From Acidobacteriota bacterium (GTDB taxonomy: Bacteria; Acidobacteriota; Terriglobia; Acidiferrales; UBA7541): a stretch of 30,975 nt of DNA. Made by a program: the position numbers and the translations under genes. The notes under the pieces are model-generated. The model was not told the origin of the DNA. It saw only the letters and a program-made list of their open reading frames with translations, and ran no database searches. Positions 1-7,534 of this stretch are shown one piece after another (positions within the stretch are counted from its first letter, which is position 1; the number at the start of each line of letters is the position of its first letter). The DNA lies in NCBI GenBank assembly GCA_003224195.1, contig QHYP01000236.1, positions 819 to 31,793 of the forward strand, in the 5' to 3' direction.

Positions 1-3000
1 GGGCCATTCAGCCCGCAAATGGCGGTGTAGAGTGCGCCGAAGGCCTGCGCGTAGCTTTGGCCGCCCACGGTGGTCATATACGGCACGGCGTTGATGTCCA
101 GATCCACTAACTCGTGGCTGATTAGGCGTCCGATGTAGCCGACCTCCAGCGAGACCTTCCTGCTCAGCTCGCGCTGGATCGTGAAGTCGATCGACTGCAC
201 CTGTGGCGGACGGTAGCTCGGGTCGAGAGCCAAAGCGTCGCCCGATTGCGGGAAGTAGCTCCCGCTAACACAGCCAGCGCCGGAGCAGCCGAGGGTACCA
301 GGCAGGAAGGGCTGCGGGATGGTCTGCGCAGCAGTGGGCAGAGGCGCGGTCATGCCATCCAATCCGGGACCCGTACCAATGCGGAAAGCGGTGACAGGAG
401 TAGCGCCGCCGATGCCGAGGCACTGGTTGCCGTTCTGGGCGTTGGCTGCGTTCACCGCGCCCTGACAGGAGACCGCCTGCAACAAGCCGGGTGCCAGCAG
501 CGGCGTCAGGATGTTAATGACGCCGTTCATGCGGCCGTAGGTAAGGCCCCAACCACCGCGCACGACGGTTTTGTTCTGGCCGAAGAGCGAACCGAGAAAA
601 CCGTTGCCAAAGCGCGGGTTCCAAGCAGCGGAAATGCGCGGGCTGAAGCCGCCGTAGAACGGGTCGTAGGGGTATTTGCGCCCGCCCCCGACGTTCTTGA
701 TGGTTGCGAAGCCCAGGGTCGGGTTGTACACCTGCCCAGCCAGCGCGGCGCGCTTGCGGGCCGCGAGGTAGTCTTCCGTGCGGACGGGATTGCCAGCCTG
801 ATCGACCACCAGGACCTGTTTCCCGTCCACCTCGTACGGAGGCATTTCCAACTGGTAGCCAAGACCGTAGGTCAAGGTGAAATCGGAGCGCATGTGCCAT
901 GTGTCGCTGAAATAGACGTTATATGCAGGAGTAATGCTGTGGGCGATGACCGGCGTCCCGAATGGTTGCAGATTCATGTCCGGGGAACTGCGCGAGTACA
1001 GCGATTGCGGCTGCGTGACGATACCCAGCACTTGGGCGTACCAGTTTCTCCAGAGGTTGGAGCTGCTGAAGCCTGTCGGCACGAAGCCGGTGATATTCAA
1101 GCCGGAGACTGCCGAGGAGCTGGTACTGCTGGCGCCAATCTGGTAAACGTTTGCGGCCATGATGCCCAAGCCGTTGTCGTTGCGCCTGTGCGCGTCCCAG
1201 TTGCGCTGGTACTGGGCGCCAAACTGGAAGAGGTGATTACCACGGATCAGCGTCAGGTCATCACGGAGGACATGATCGTGGCCGTCCCAGTAGCGCTGGC
1301 GAGTGTCCTGCGTGCGCACGCAATAGGGGATGAGCGCGTTGCAGCCCACGATGCCGCCGGAGGAACCTTCTCCGCCGATCTCCATCGCGCCGCCCAGGCC
1401 CGGGAGTTGGGGCACCGCCGATGCCGTCGTCCACTCCCAAAAATTGCGCAAATAGTTGTAGCGGAAGTCGTTGGTGAGCTGGGGACTGATGTTCGTGGTG
1501 AGGCCCGCGACGAAATACCAGGGCACCTGTGGGCGCTTCGCCGTGGACGTCGCCGTGCCGAAAGTTCCGCCGAGCAGACCCCCCACGTCATACTGGTTGT
1601 TGGTGAAACGCTCCAAATGATAATAGCGATAGCTGGACAGGAAATGCCATTTCGGTCCAAAGTCATGATCGAGGCGCGCAACTCCAAAGTTGTCGTTCTG
1701 CGGCAGCTTCAGGCCGGTCAAATAGCCTTGAGTGTTGAAGCCGTCGCCCGCCGCGGCGGATAGGTCGTTGGGCAACGGCATGAAGTTGTTCCAAAGCTGG
1801 CTGACCAACGGGTTGATACCGACTCCCCGCGGATCGCACAGTCCGTTGGGGCTGCCTGAACACGCGGCGGGTTGAATGGTCACGCCGGTCACGGGATCCA
1901 CGACGGAAACCGGATTGATGTTGTAAACCTGTTTGGTGCCGGCGGTATCGGTGATCAAGCCCAAGCGCAGGCGGGCAGAGGGCACGCGTTTGTCAACTTG
2001 CGTGTTCTGCGGATAACGGCGGCCTTCATAATTGGCGAAGAAGTAGGTCTTGCCGCGCCAAAACGTGGGTCCCAGCGGTCCGCCAGCGGAAGCGCCGAAG
2101 CGGTTGTAGTGATTGGGGATCAACGGGGTGCCAGTGCTGGTGACATTGCCCAGGCTATCTTTCTTCTGCGTATGGTTGTTGAGCCAAGTGTTCGCGCCGA
2201 AGTTGCTGCCCAAATAATACTCATAAGCTGCTCCATGCCAGGTATTGCCGCCGCGGCGAGTCACGAGTTGCACCTGAGCTCCGGAAGAGCCATTGAAGTC
2301 GGCGGTTTGGTTGGCGACGTTAACCTTGAACTCCTCGATGCTTTCCACCGGCGTGGGCATCACTCCGGTGGGTCCGCCCCCAGTCGTAGTTGAAGCATAG
2401 CTGGGAGTGTAGGTGTTCATGGTGCCGTCCATGTCGCTGCTGTTGTTGCCCCCATCGAGCTGGAAGGTGTTCTGGTCGCGGACGGCGCCGGCCACGGAAC
2501 CGTTCGGGGCGATGGCCGGTTGCATGGTCAGCAGGCTGGAAACGTCCCGGCTCAGGTTGGGCAGCTCCTGCAGATTTTGGAAGCCAATGGTGGCGCCCAC
2601 GGCCGCGTTCAGCGTTTGCAAGTTCGCGCCGGAAGCCTCAACAAGGACTGTCTCTGTGAGCTCGCCGAGTTTCAGTTTGACATTGACCGTCGACTGCTGG
2701 CCGAGGCTTACCTCTAGCTCCGCAAATTTCGCCAGCGCGAAGCCGGTCTTTTCCACCTTGATGTCATATTTACCGGGATTGACATCCACGAAGACATAGC
2801 GGCCGGCGTCGTTGGTTGTCGTTTCCTTCGTAGTGCCGGTCGTGTGGTCAATCAATGACACCCTCGCACCCGCCACGGGCGCGTCTGTAGCGTCGGTAAC
2901 CTGGCCGACCACCGTGCCCGTGGATGTGGACTGCCCAAACAGCGGCAGCGCTACGAACAAAAGGACGCTGCAAAGGAAAACTTGCGAGTAATATCCTGAT

Positions 3001-3014
3001 TTAATGGAATTCAT
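1..3014 (-). CDS. TonB-dependent receptor with carboxypeptidase-regulatory-like domain (partial)
   Basis: The frame stays open from an ATG at 3014 to the left edge, giving about 1,004 codons with the C-terminus missing. An AAGGGG Shine-Dalgarno lies about 10 bases upstream of the start. Residues 1-27 form a signal peptide ending LPLFGQS. About 90 residues of carboxypeptidase-regulatory-like fold follow (GTVVGQVTDATDAPVAGARV, later GRYVFVDVNPGKYDIKV). Then comes a TonB plug-like segment (LQELPNLSRDVSSLLTMQP, FQLDGGNNSSDMDG, VESIEEFKV) and a long series of aromatic-rich barrel strands. Proteins of this layout (Oar-like) are abundant in Acidobacteriota and are outer-membrane proteins, probably for uptake of large substrates such as oligosaccharides or peptides. 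The substrate cannot be read from the sequence. The gene is monocistronic as far as can be seen, divergent from thiO. Confidence 0.93.
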   Translation of the reverse strand, partial: MNSIKSGYYSQVFLCSVLLFVALPLFGQSTSTGTVVGQVTDATDAPVAGARVSLIDHTTGTTKETTTNDAGRYVFVDVNPGKYDIKVEKTGFALAKFAELEVSLGQQSTVNVKLKLGELTETVLVEASGANLQTLNAAVGATIGFQNLQELPNLSRDVSSLLTMQPAIAPNGSVAGAVRDQNTFQLDGGNNSSDMDGTMNTYTPSYASTTTGGGPTGVMPTPVESIEEFKVNVANQTADFNGSSGAQVQLVTRRGGNTWHGAAYEYYLGSNFGANTWLNNHTQKKDSLGNVTSTGTPLIPNHYNRFGASAGGPLGPTFWRGKTYFFANYEGRRYPQNTQVDKRVPSARLRLGLITDTAGTKQVYNINPVSVVDPVTGVTIQPAACSGSPNGLCDPRGVGINPLVSQLWNNFMPLPNDLSAAAGDGFNTQGYLTGLKLPQNDNFGVARLDHDFGPKWHFLSSYRYYHLERFTNNQYDVGGLLGGTFGTATSTAKRPQVPWYFVAGLTTNISPQLTNDFRYNYLRNFWEWTTASAVPQLPGLGGAMEIGGEGSSGGIVGCNALIPYCVRTQDTRQRYWDGHDHVLRDDLTLIRGNHLFQFGAQYQRNWDAHRRNDNGLGIMAANVYQIGASSTSSSAVSGLNITGFVPTGFSSSNLWRNWYAQVLGIVTQPQSLYSRSSPDMNLQPFGTPVIAHSITPAYNVYFSDTWHMRSDFTLTYGLGYQLEMPPYEVDGKQVLVVDQAGNPVRTEDYLAARKRAALAGQVYNPTLGFATIKNVGGGRKYPYDPFYGGFSPRISAAWNPRFGNGFLGSLFGQNKTVVRGGWGLTYGRMNGVINILTPLLAPGLLQAVSCQGAVNAANAQNGNQCLGIGGATPVTAFRIGTGPGLDGMTAPLPTAAQTIPQPFLPGTLGCSGAGCVSGSYFPQSGDALALDPSYRPPQVQSIDFTIQRELSRKVSLEVGYIGRLISHELVDLDINAVPYMTTVGGQSYAQAFGALYTAICGLNG

Positions 3015-3150
3015 GCCTCAAGCCCCTTCCTGGCCGACGCAACGCGGGCCAACTCTGCGCATTCCGGACATTTGTGGGGGACGACGAAAATATAGACCCG
3101 ATTTTCGGACGTATAAGAATGGCCACCACCACACCCGACCTTTGGCGCAC

Positions 3151-3179
3151 AACATACGCTTTGACCCCCACCGAGTCAA
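3151..3179 (-). promoter_or_regulatory. Candidate sigma-70-type promoter of the TonB-dependent receptor
   Basis: Read on the minus strand, TTGACT (3179-3174) is separated by exactly 17 bases from TATGTT (3156-3151). This is a good match to housekeeping -35/-10 elements and would give a leader of about 130 bases before the ATG at 3014. Nothing else identifiable was seen in the rest of 3015-3333. The call is by eye only, and GC-rich bacteria often use weaker promoters. Confidence 0.4.
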
Positions 3180-3333
3180 GACCCAGCACTTCTAGTCCGG
3201 CCCAGCCGGCACCGCAACAAAATCGCCGTCCTCCATTGCGCCCGGGGGCACCCCAACCCGCGCCCGCGCTTCGTCTCCGGCCCGCCTGCCATTGTTCGGA
3301 TGTGAAGGCAACGGAAAGGGATAAGATGGGGGC

Positions 3334-4482
3334 GTGAAGACGTATGATGCGGTGATTGCGGGCGGAGGGCTGATCGGGGGCGCGATTGCCTTCGAGCTGG
3401 CGCGCGCGGGGCTGCGCGTGGCGGTGCTCGACCGGCAGGAGCCGGGTCGCGAAGCCTCCTGGGCGGGAGCGGGGATTCTGTCGCCGGCGCCGGAGCATGC
3501 GGGGATGGTGCCGCTGGTCCCGCTGGGCAAAGCGAGCCTGGCGCGCTATCCGCAGTTTGTCGCCGATGTCGAAGAGATTTCCGGCCGGCGGGCGGGATTT
3601 CGGCCGAAGGGCACGCTCGAGGCGCTGTTTGCGGGCGACGCTCCGGAGGAATTGAGCACGCTGGTGGCTTTGCACCGCGGGATGGGGCTGGCCTGCGAAC
3701 CGCTGCGCGTCGAAGAAGCGCGGGAACTCGAGCCGGCGCTCTCCGAGGAGGTGCAGGCGACCGCGCTGCGTCCCGAGGAAGCATCGGTGGACAACCGCGC
3801 GCTGACGCGAGCGGTGCTGGAGGCGGCGCGACGCAGCGGGGCGGAGATTCACGCGGGCATAGAAGTGGTGTCCATCTGGCGCGAGGGAAAGCGATGCTGC
3901 GGCGTCCAGACGAGCAAGGGGAAATTTGCCGCGGGGCACACGGTCGTCGCGGCGGGGTGTTTTTCCGCGCGAATCGAGGGCGCGGGGGATTACGCGCCCG
4001 TGAGCCCAGCCAAGGGACAGATGGTGGCTCTGCGCGCGGAGAACGTGAGCATCGAGCGCGTGCTGTGGTCGGAGCGCATCTACCTTGTTCCCCGGGGTGA
4101 CGGGCGGATCCTGGCGGGCGCGACGCTCGAGCACGCGGGCTTTGACAAGCGTGTGACGGCGGGCGGCGTTCATTCCATCCTTGACGCCGCCATCGAAATT
4201 GCGCCGGGCTTGCGCGAGGCGGAAATTGTGGAGACGTGGGCGGGGCTGCGGCCGGATTCGCCGGATCACCTGCCGATTCTCGGCCCGGTGGACCTCGAGG
4301 GTCTTCTCATCGCCACGGGCCATTTCCGCAGCGGCATTCTGCTGGCGCCCATCACGGCAAAACTGATTCGCGAATGGGTGGTCGAAAAGCACACCTCGAT
4401 GGATTGCGAGCGGTTCAGCCCACTGCGATTCCTCGAAACAAAATCCGCCGCGCGCGGCTGCGCTTCAGACGCGGGGCCATAG
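3334..4482 (+). CDS. thiO: Glycine oxidase ThiO (FAD-dependent amine oxidase)
   Basis: The 382-residue protein belongs to the DAO family. It would oxidise glycine to iminoacetate, which feeds the thiazole moiety of thiamine. The FAD-binding GGGLIGGAIAFELARAG lies at residues 10-26. The ThiO signature EASWAGAGILSPAPEH follows, and the C-terminal family signature TWAGLRPDSPDHLPILGP precedes ATGHFRSGILLAPITAKLI. The start is GTG at 3334, preceded by a purine-rich GATGGGGGC; no better in-frame start lies upstream. No other thiamine gene is nearby, so the pathway assignment rests on family likeness. A related D-amino-acid or sarcosine oxidase is the alternative. The last 18 bases overlap the tail of the convergent gene. 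Confidence 0.85.
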   Translation: MKTYDAVIAGGGLIGGAIAFELARAGLRVAVLDRQEPGREASWAGAGILSPAPEHAGMVPLVPLGKASLARYPQFVADVEEISGRRAGFRPKGTLEALFAGDAPEELSTLVALHRGMGLACEPLRVEEARELEPALSEEVQATALRPEEASVDNRALTRAVLEAARRSGAEIHAGIEVVSIWREGKRCCGVQTSKGKFAAGHTVVAAGCFSARIEGAGDYAPVSPAKGQMVALRAENVSIERVLWSERIYLVPRGDGRILAGATLEHAGFDKRVTAGGVHSILDAAIEIAPGLREAEIVETWAGLRPDSPDHLPILGPVDLEGLLIATGHFRSGILLAPITAKLIREWVVEKHTSMDCERFSPLRFLETKSAARGCASDAGP

Positions 4483-5331
4483 GAACGGAAAAAGAGGCGG
4501 ACGCCGATGGTGGATCTTATTCTTCTCCTCAGGCCGAGCGGGCCGCGGGAAGGGGGCCGGCGGAGTTCCCGGGCCGTTCGCGGGCAAATGATCAGCATCG
4601 AGAGTTAGAGGCTGGTCGAAGACGACGTCGAGCGTCGTCCCGGCGGAGACCTCGGCTTCGGGTCCGCGCGTCAGCAAAACCACGGCCAAGCCAATGGCGG
4701 CTCCCGCACCGTGCCCGATGGCGACGCTCTGCCTGAACGGAGCGCGGGCCAACAGGCCAACATAGCCACCCTCCAAACCACCGGCAAAAGCGGCGAGGCC
4801 TACCGTCCCGACGTCTTTGCCCACGCCGGAAGGCCCGGTGATCCTGCCCTCGCGATCCACGCTTGCCCGGCTGTTTGGGTCCGCGCTGTTTGGCGTGGCG
4901 GACAAGGCAACGGTGTAACCGTTTGACAGCGTAAGGGAATCGAGAACCATGCGGATTTCGCCGCGACCCTTGACGCGGCCGGGGCGTTTCGCCTCGAGAA
5001 TGTGTCCGCGCAAGAAGCTGCCCATGGGAATGACCATGCGGTTGTCCTGGGCGATGGGATAAACGGTCTCGAAATAGACGGAGTCGCCCGCCTTGGCGGT
5101 GCGCGTGTTGATCCCGTTGCGGAGAACGAGCGGCAGACGAGTTCCAGCGGGGAGAACAATTTCTCGAGCCGCAGTCGAAGATTTCGTGGCAGGAGGTTCG
5201 GCGGGGGCGGGCGCCTGCGGATTGGCTTCGGTTTGCGGCGCGGGCGATTCCTGCGCGGAAACACATTTTGCGAGGAACAGCGCATCGAGCAGAAAGATTG
5301 CAAGCACATACCAGAGAACTCGTTTGCGCAT
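4465..5331 (-). CDS. Secreted VirB10/TrbI-like protein, paralog 1
   Basis: The 288-residue protein has an N-terminal signal peptide (MRKRVLWYVLAIFLLDALFL, cleavage near VSAQES) and then a Pro/Ala-rich linker (residues 30-55). The core begins VLPAGTRLPLVLRNGINTR and continues with DNRMVIPMGSFLRGHI, RPGRVKGRGEIRM and LTLSNGYTVAL. This pattern resembles the beta-barrel C-terminal domain of VirB10/TrbI. It is followed by a Gly/Ala-rich hydrophobic stretch and LLTRGPEAEVSAGTTLDV. No type IV secretion genes accompany it, so a conjugation role is unlikely; it is probably an envelope protein of unknown job. The start at 5331 is chosen because a GGGGGA ribosome site precedes it and the signal peptide begins there. 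Longer in-frame starts run back through the repeat at 5377. A paralog lies at 5705-6562. Confidence 0.75.
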   Translation of the reverse strand: MRKRVLWYVLAIFLLDALFLAKCVSAQESPAPQTEANPQAPAPAEPPATKSSTAAREIVLPAGTRLPLVLRNGINTRTAKAGDSVYFETVYPIAQDNRMVIPMGSFLRGHILEAKRPGRVKGRGEIRMVLDSLTLSNGYTVALSATPNSADPNSRASVDREGRITGPSGVGKDVGTVGLAAFAGGLEGGYVGLLARAPFRQSVAIGHGAGAAIGLAVVLLTRGPEAEVSAGTTLDVVFDQPLTLDADHLPANGPGTPPAPFPRPARPEEKNKIHHRRPPLFPFLWPRV

Positions 5332-5376
5332 GGAGTCCGTCCCCCTTCGATTCGCGGTTCGTTTCCAATTCATGTG

Positions 5377-5468
5377 TGACCGCCCCGATGGATCGGGGTA
5401 AACTCCGCAAGCGGTCAATTCAAGTGTGACCGCAAGCGGTCAACTTCAAGGGTGACCGCAAGCGGTCA
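5377..5468. repeat. Palindromic repeat cluster A (one long nested unit, two short units)
   Basis: The long unit (5377-5417) has outer arms TGACCGC and GCGGTCA enclosing the inner hairpin CCCCGATGGATCGGGG (5383-5398). Two short units follow at 5427-5442 and 5453-5468, both exactly TGACCGCAAGCGGTCA, with centres 26 bases apart. The cluster lies upstream of the VirB10-like start at 5331. From 5469 to 5704 the sequence is purine-rich and I see no gene or site in it. Confidence 0.9.
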
Positions 5469-5704
5469 ACGCGGACGGGGCAGGTTGTGCGCCAAAGGGG
5501 GAAAGGAAGGCGGGCGAAGGGAAAGGCAATTCCGATGCGGGCAAGCGTACGTGATTCAAAGAGTTAGGAGCAACCGCAAAAGAAAGCGCAGCCGCGGGAG
5601 CGCCCGGCGTTGGCAGAAGGCAACCCGAGTGCCGGGGGAAATCGGCGCCGGTGTCGGCGGCTTCCGGCGGCAGAGAGAACGCGACAGAGGGACCGGCGGA
5701 AAAA

Positions 5705-6562
5705 TCATAGGTAAGGAATACCGATGGGCCAGGGATAGGGATAACGATATGGCGCAGTCTGCTGCCGAGGCGGCATTGGATAGACCGGCGTAGCCGCGCC
5801 CAAACTATTGAACTGAATCATGTCCGCGTCGAGGGTGACGCTGTGCTCAAGGACGATGTCGAGGGTCGAGCCGCGGGGCAATTCCGCTTCAGGCCCGCGT
5901 GTCAGGAGCACCGTCGCAAGGCCAGCGGCCACACCGATGCCCGCGCCAATTCCCGCGCCCATGCCGGGGCGGCCTCTGATGGCGCCGACGATAGCTCCGG
6001 TCGAGGCGCCTTCCGCTGTGGTCGTGGCTATGGTGCCGACGTCCTTCCTTTTGTCGCTGGGGCCGGAGATCTTCCCCTCGGAATCCATGGTCTCCTTGCC
6101 GCCAGTATCGGCGCTGCGCGGGGCGGCATTGAAATTCACGGTATAACCGTTCGGGAGAATCAAAGTGTCCAGGCGCATGCGAAATTCCCCTTTGCCTTTA
6201 ACGCGGCCGGGGCGCTTGGATTCGAGAAGCGACCCGCGCACATACGAGCCGACGGGAATCACGATTCGATTGTCCTGCGTCACCGGAAAGGCGGTCTGAA
6301 AATAAACGGAATCGCCGGGCTTGGCGCTGCGCGTGGAGATGCCGTTTTGCAAAATGACAGCGAACTTGGTTCCGGCGGGCACGGTGATTGTCTGGTTCGT
6401 CGCTGCGCGCGCGGGAGCTTCCTTGGCGGCGACAGGAGCCGGCGGTGGCGCATCAGGTTGAGGTCCAGGCTGCTCTTGGGCGGGCGCGGCACAGGCCAAT
6501 CCGAGAAGAGCGACAACGAGCCAGCGAGCGATGCGACTGAAGTTGCCGGGCAGGGTTTCCAT
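5705..6562 (-). CDS. Secreted VirB10/TrbI-like protein, paralog 2
   Basis: The 285-residue paralog of the protein at 4465-5331 shares all its blocks: VPAGTKFAVILQNGISTR, DNRIVIPVGSYVRGSL, ESKRPGRVKGKGEFRMRL, LPNGYTVNF and LLTRGPEAELPRGSTLDIVL. A signal peptide (RWLVVALLGLACAAPAQE) begins after a short N-terminus. The Gly-rich segment GASTGAIVGAIRGRPGMGAG and onward looks like a glycine-zipper membrane hairpin. The C-terminus is rich in Pro and Tyr. The ATG at 6562 is supported by GAGGTG about 7 bases upstream. The two genes are tandem but separated by about 370 bases that include a repeat cluster, so they may be transcribed separately. They probably arose by local duplication. Function is unknown. 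Confidence 0.75.
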   Translation of the reverse strand: METLPGNFSRIARWLVVALLGLACAAPAQEQPGPQPDAPPPAPVAAKEAPARAATNQTITVPAGTKFAVILQNGISTRSAKPGDSVYFQTAFPVTQDNRIVIPVGSYVRGSLLESKRPGRVKGKGEFRMRLDTLILPNGYTVNFNAAPRSADTGGKETMDSEGKISGPSDKRKDVGTIATTTAEGASTGAIVGAIRGRPGMGAGIGAGIGVAAGLATVLLTRGPEAELPRGSTLDIVLEHSVTLDADMIQFNSLGAATPVYPMPPRQQTAPYRYPYPWPIGIPYL

Positions 6563-6580
6563 GGCGCACCTCGTTCTGTG

Positions 6581-6649
6581 TGACCGCCCCGATTCTATCG
6601 GGGTAAACTCCGCAGGCGGTCAACTTTCTGCGTGACCGCGAAGCGGTCA
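6581..6649. repeat. Palindromic repeat cluster B (one long, one short unit)
   Basis: The long unit (6581-6622) has the inner hairpin CCCCGAT-TCT-ATCGGGG (6587-6603), whose loop is one base longer than in cluster A. The short unit (6633-6649) is TGACCGC-GAA-GCGGTCA. The long unit begins 18 bases upstream of the start codon at 6562, immediately before its ribosome-binding site. Confidence 0.88.
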
Positions 6650-6754
6650 ACGACGATTCTTGCGATGCGCAAGCCATCGCAGCAGATGCCTGAGTATATC
6701 CCTGCAAAGGGTTTGCTTCCAGAGCTTCAAGCCTGCGAGCGTCGATTTCACGCG

Positions 6755-6771
6755 TGACCGCAGAGCGGTCA
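6755..6771. repeat. Palindromic repeat C (single short unit)
   Basis: A lone TGACCGC-AGA-GCGGTCA lies about 80 bases upstream of the plus-strand gene at 6854. The rest of 6650-6853 shows no gene. Confidence 0.8.
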
Positions 6772-6853
6772 ACATCAAGCCGCCCCACACGAGCCGTTTG
6801 ACGGGCGCGCGAGGCGGGGCTACGCTGGAACCGGCGCAGACAGGAGAAAATTC

Positions 6854-7054
6854 ATGGCGAAGCTGGCGCTCGTGTACGGCATGCGGCTCTTTCCATTGGA
6901 AGAGCTGGGCGAGGTGAAGGAAGCAACCGTTGTGCTGAAAAATGGCCGGACGGCGCGAGTGACGATGCACCTGATCGAAGGCAGCAAGGATGAGATCGAA
7001 GCGACCTTCCGCGAATCGACGGAAGCGTTTTTCGAGATGTATCCGGAGATCTAG
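6854..7054 (+). CDS. Small protein of unknown function (66 aa)
   Basis: A compact soluble protein starting MAKLALVYGMRLFPLEELGE and ending FFEMYPEI. It has a clear Shine-Dalgarno (AGGAG, 8 bases before ATG at 6854) and codon use like its neighbours. There are no membrane segments, cysteines or recognised motifs. The middle (VKEATVVLKNGRTARVTMHL) looks like a beta-rich segment and the C-terminal third is acidic and probably helical. I do not recognise the family. It stands alone on the plus strand between minus-strand genes, downstream of repeats B and C. Confidence 0.65.
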   Translation: MAKLALVYGMRLFPLEELGEVKEATVVLKNGRTARVTMHLIEGSKDEIEATFRESTEAFFEMYPEI

Positions 7055-7074
7055 CTTTATTGGAGGAAAGACGG

Positions 7075-7090
7075 GCTGAGGCGCCTCAGC
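7075..7090. terminator. Palindrome between convergent genes, possible bidirectional terminator
   Basis: GCTGAGGCGCCTCAGC is a perfect 16-base palindrome placed between the stop at 7054 (plus gene) and the stop at 7086 (minus gene). Its position suits a shared terminator, but no T-run follows on either strand, so factor-independent termination is doubtful. Confidence 0.25.
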
Positions 7091-7400
7091 GGTTGCCGAA
7101 GTTTTCGGGGTCGGCCACCGGATCACCCAGCGCACTGGAGACCAGCACGGTGGATTGGCCGGTCAGCTCGAAGCGCTTCCGGCACTTGTGGCACGCGGCC
7201 AAATCGTCGAGCCGGACCATGTACGAACTCGCGTTGGCAAAGCGTTTTTTCTCCTCTTCGCCCGAGCCACGCGGCAGTTCCTTTTTTTTCGTGCAGACTT
7301 TCCAGCGCACCGGAAATTCGAACTCGTGCCGGCAATGCGGGCAATGGAGCTTCTGCTTCTTGATCTCTTCGCGTTCGGTGTAAAAGGCTCGGTCGTCCAT
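7086..7400 (-). CDS. Small zinc-ribbon protein
   Basis: The 104-residue protein has two CxxC knuckles, C20-PH-C23 and C70-HK-C73, each followed by basic or aromatic residues (RHEFEF, RKRFEL). This is the usual four-Cys zinc-ribbon layout. The linker is strongly charged (KKKELPRGSGEEEKKRF). Such proteins bind zinc and often nucleic acid or a protein partner; nothing here says which. The start at 7400 (MDDRAFYTERE) is chosen because every longer in-frame start would translate the repeat at 7409-7449. No clear Shine-Dalgarno precedes this ATG. The repeat hairpin begins 8 bases after the start codon on the upstream side, so initiation may be weak, leaderless or structure-controlled. Confidence 0.72.
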   Translation of the reverse strand: MDDRAFYTEREEIKKQKLHCPHCRHEFEFPVRWKVCTKKKELPRGSGEEEKKRFANASSYMVRLDDLAACHKCRKRFELTGQSTVLVSSALGDPVADPENFGNR

Positions 7401-7408
7401 TTTATGTG

Positions 7409-7526
7409 TGACCGCCCCGACAAGTCGGGGTGAACTCCGCAAGCGGTCAACTTCAAGAGTGACCGCAAGCGGTCAACTTCAAGAGTGACCGCAGGCGGTC
7501 AATTCAAGGGTGACCGCAAGCGGTCA
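7409..7526. repeat. Palindromic repeat cluster D (one long, three short units)
   Basis: The long unit (7409-7449) has inner hairpin CCCCGAC-AA-GTCGGGG (7415-7430). Short units lie at 7460-7475, 7486-7501 and 7511-7526, each TGACCGC-(AA or AG)-GCGGTCA, with a centre-to-centre period of 25-26 bases. Spacers are nearly identical (AACTTCAAGAG type), so this is also a direct tandem repeat. The cluster fills the gap between the deacetylase stop at 7535 and the zinc-ribbon start at 7400. Confidence 0.92.
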
Positions 7527-7534
7527 ACGTCTCG

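Noticed and set aside
246..1763. Long open frame on the plus strand opposite the receptor gene
   Set aside because: It is antisense to the minus-strand receptor, whose translation shows clear signal peptide, plug and barrel sequence; the plus-strand protein is low-complexity Ala/Arg/Val with no motif.
3074..3337. 87-codon plus-strand frame before thiO
   Set aside because: Pro/Arg-rich, no good ribosome site, and it overlaps the candidate receptor promoter.
3001..4392. 463-codon minus-strand frame opposite thiO
   Set aside because: It is a shadow of thiO in GC-rich sequence; composition is Arg/His/Pro-rich with no domain, and thiO is unmistakable on the other strand.
5332..5418. Longer N-terminus for the VirB10-like protein (from 5418)
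   Set aside because: It would translate the repeat unit and place a polar 29-residue extension ahead of an otherwise standard signal peptide; similar extensions appear wherever the repeat occurs.
4465..6562. Type IV secretion or conjugation locus
   Set aside because: Only the VirB10-like pattern is seen; no VirB4, VirD4, relaxase or pilus genes are present.
7409..7526. CRISPR-like array
   Set aside because: Spacers are only about 9-11 bases and nearly identical, the repeats are perfect palindromes, and no cas gene is present.
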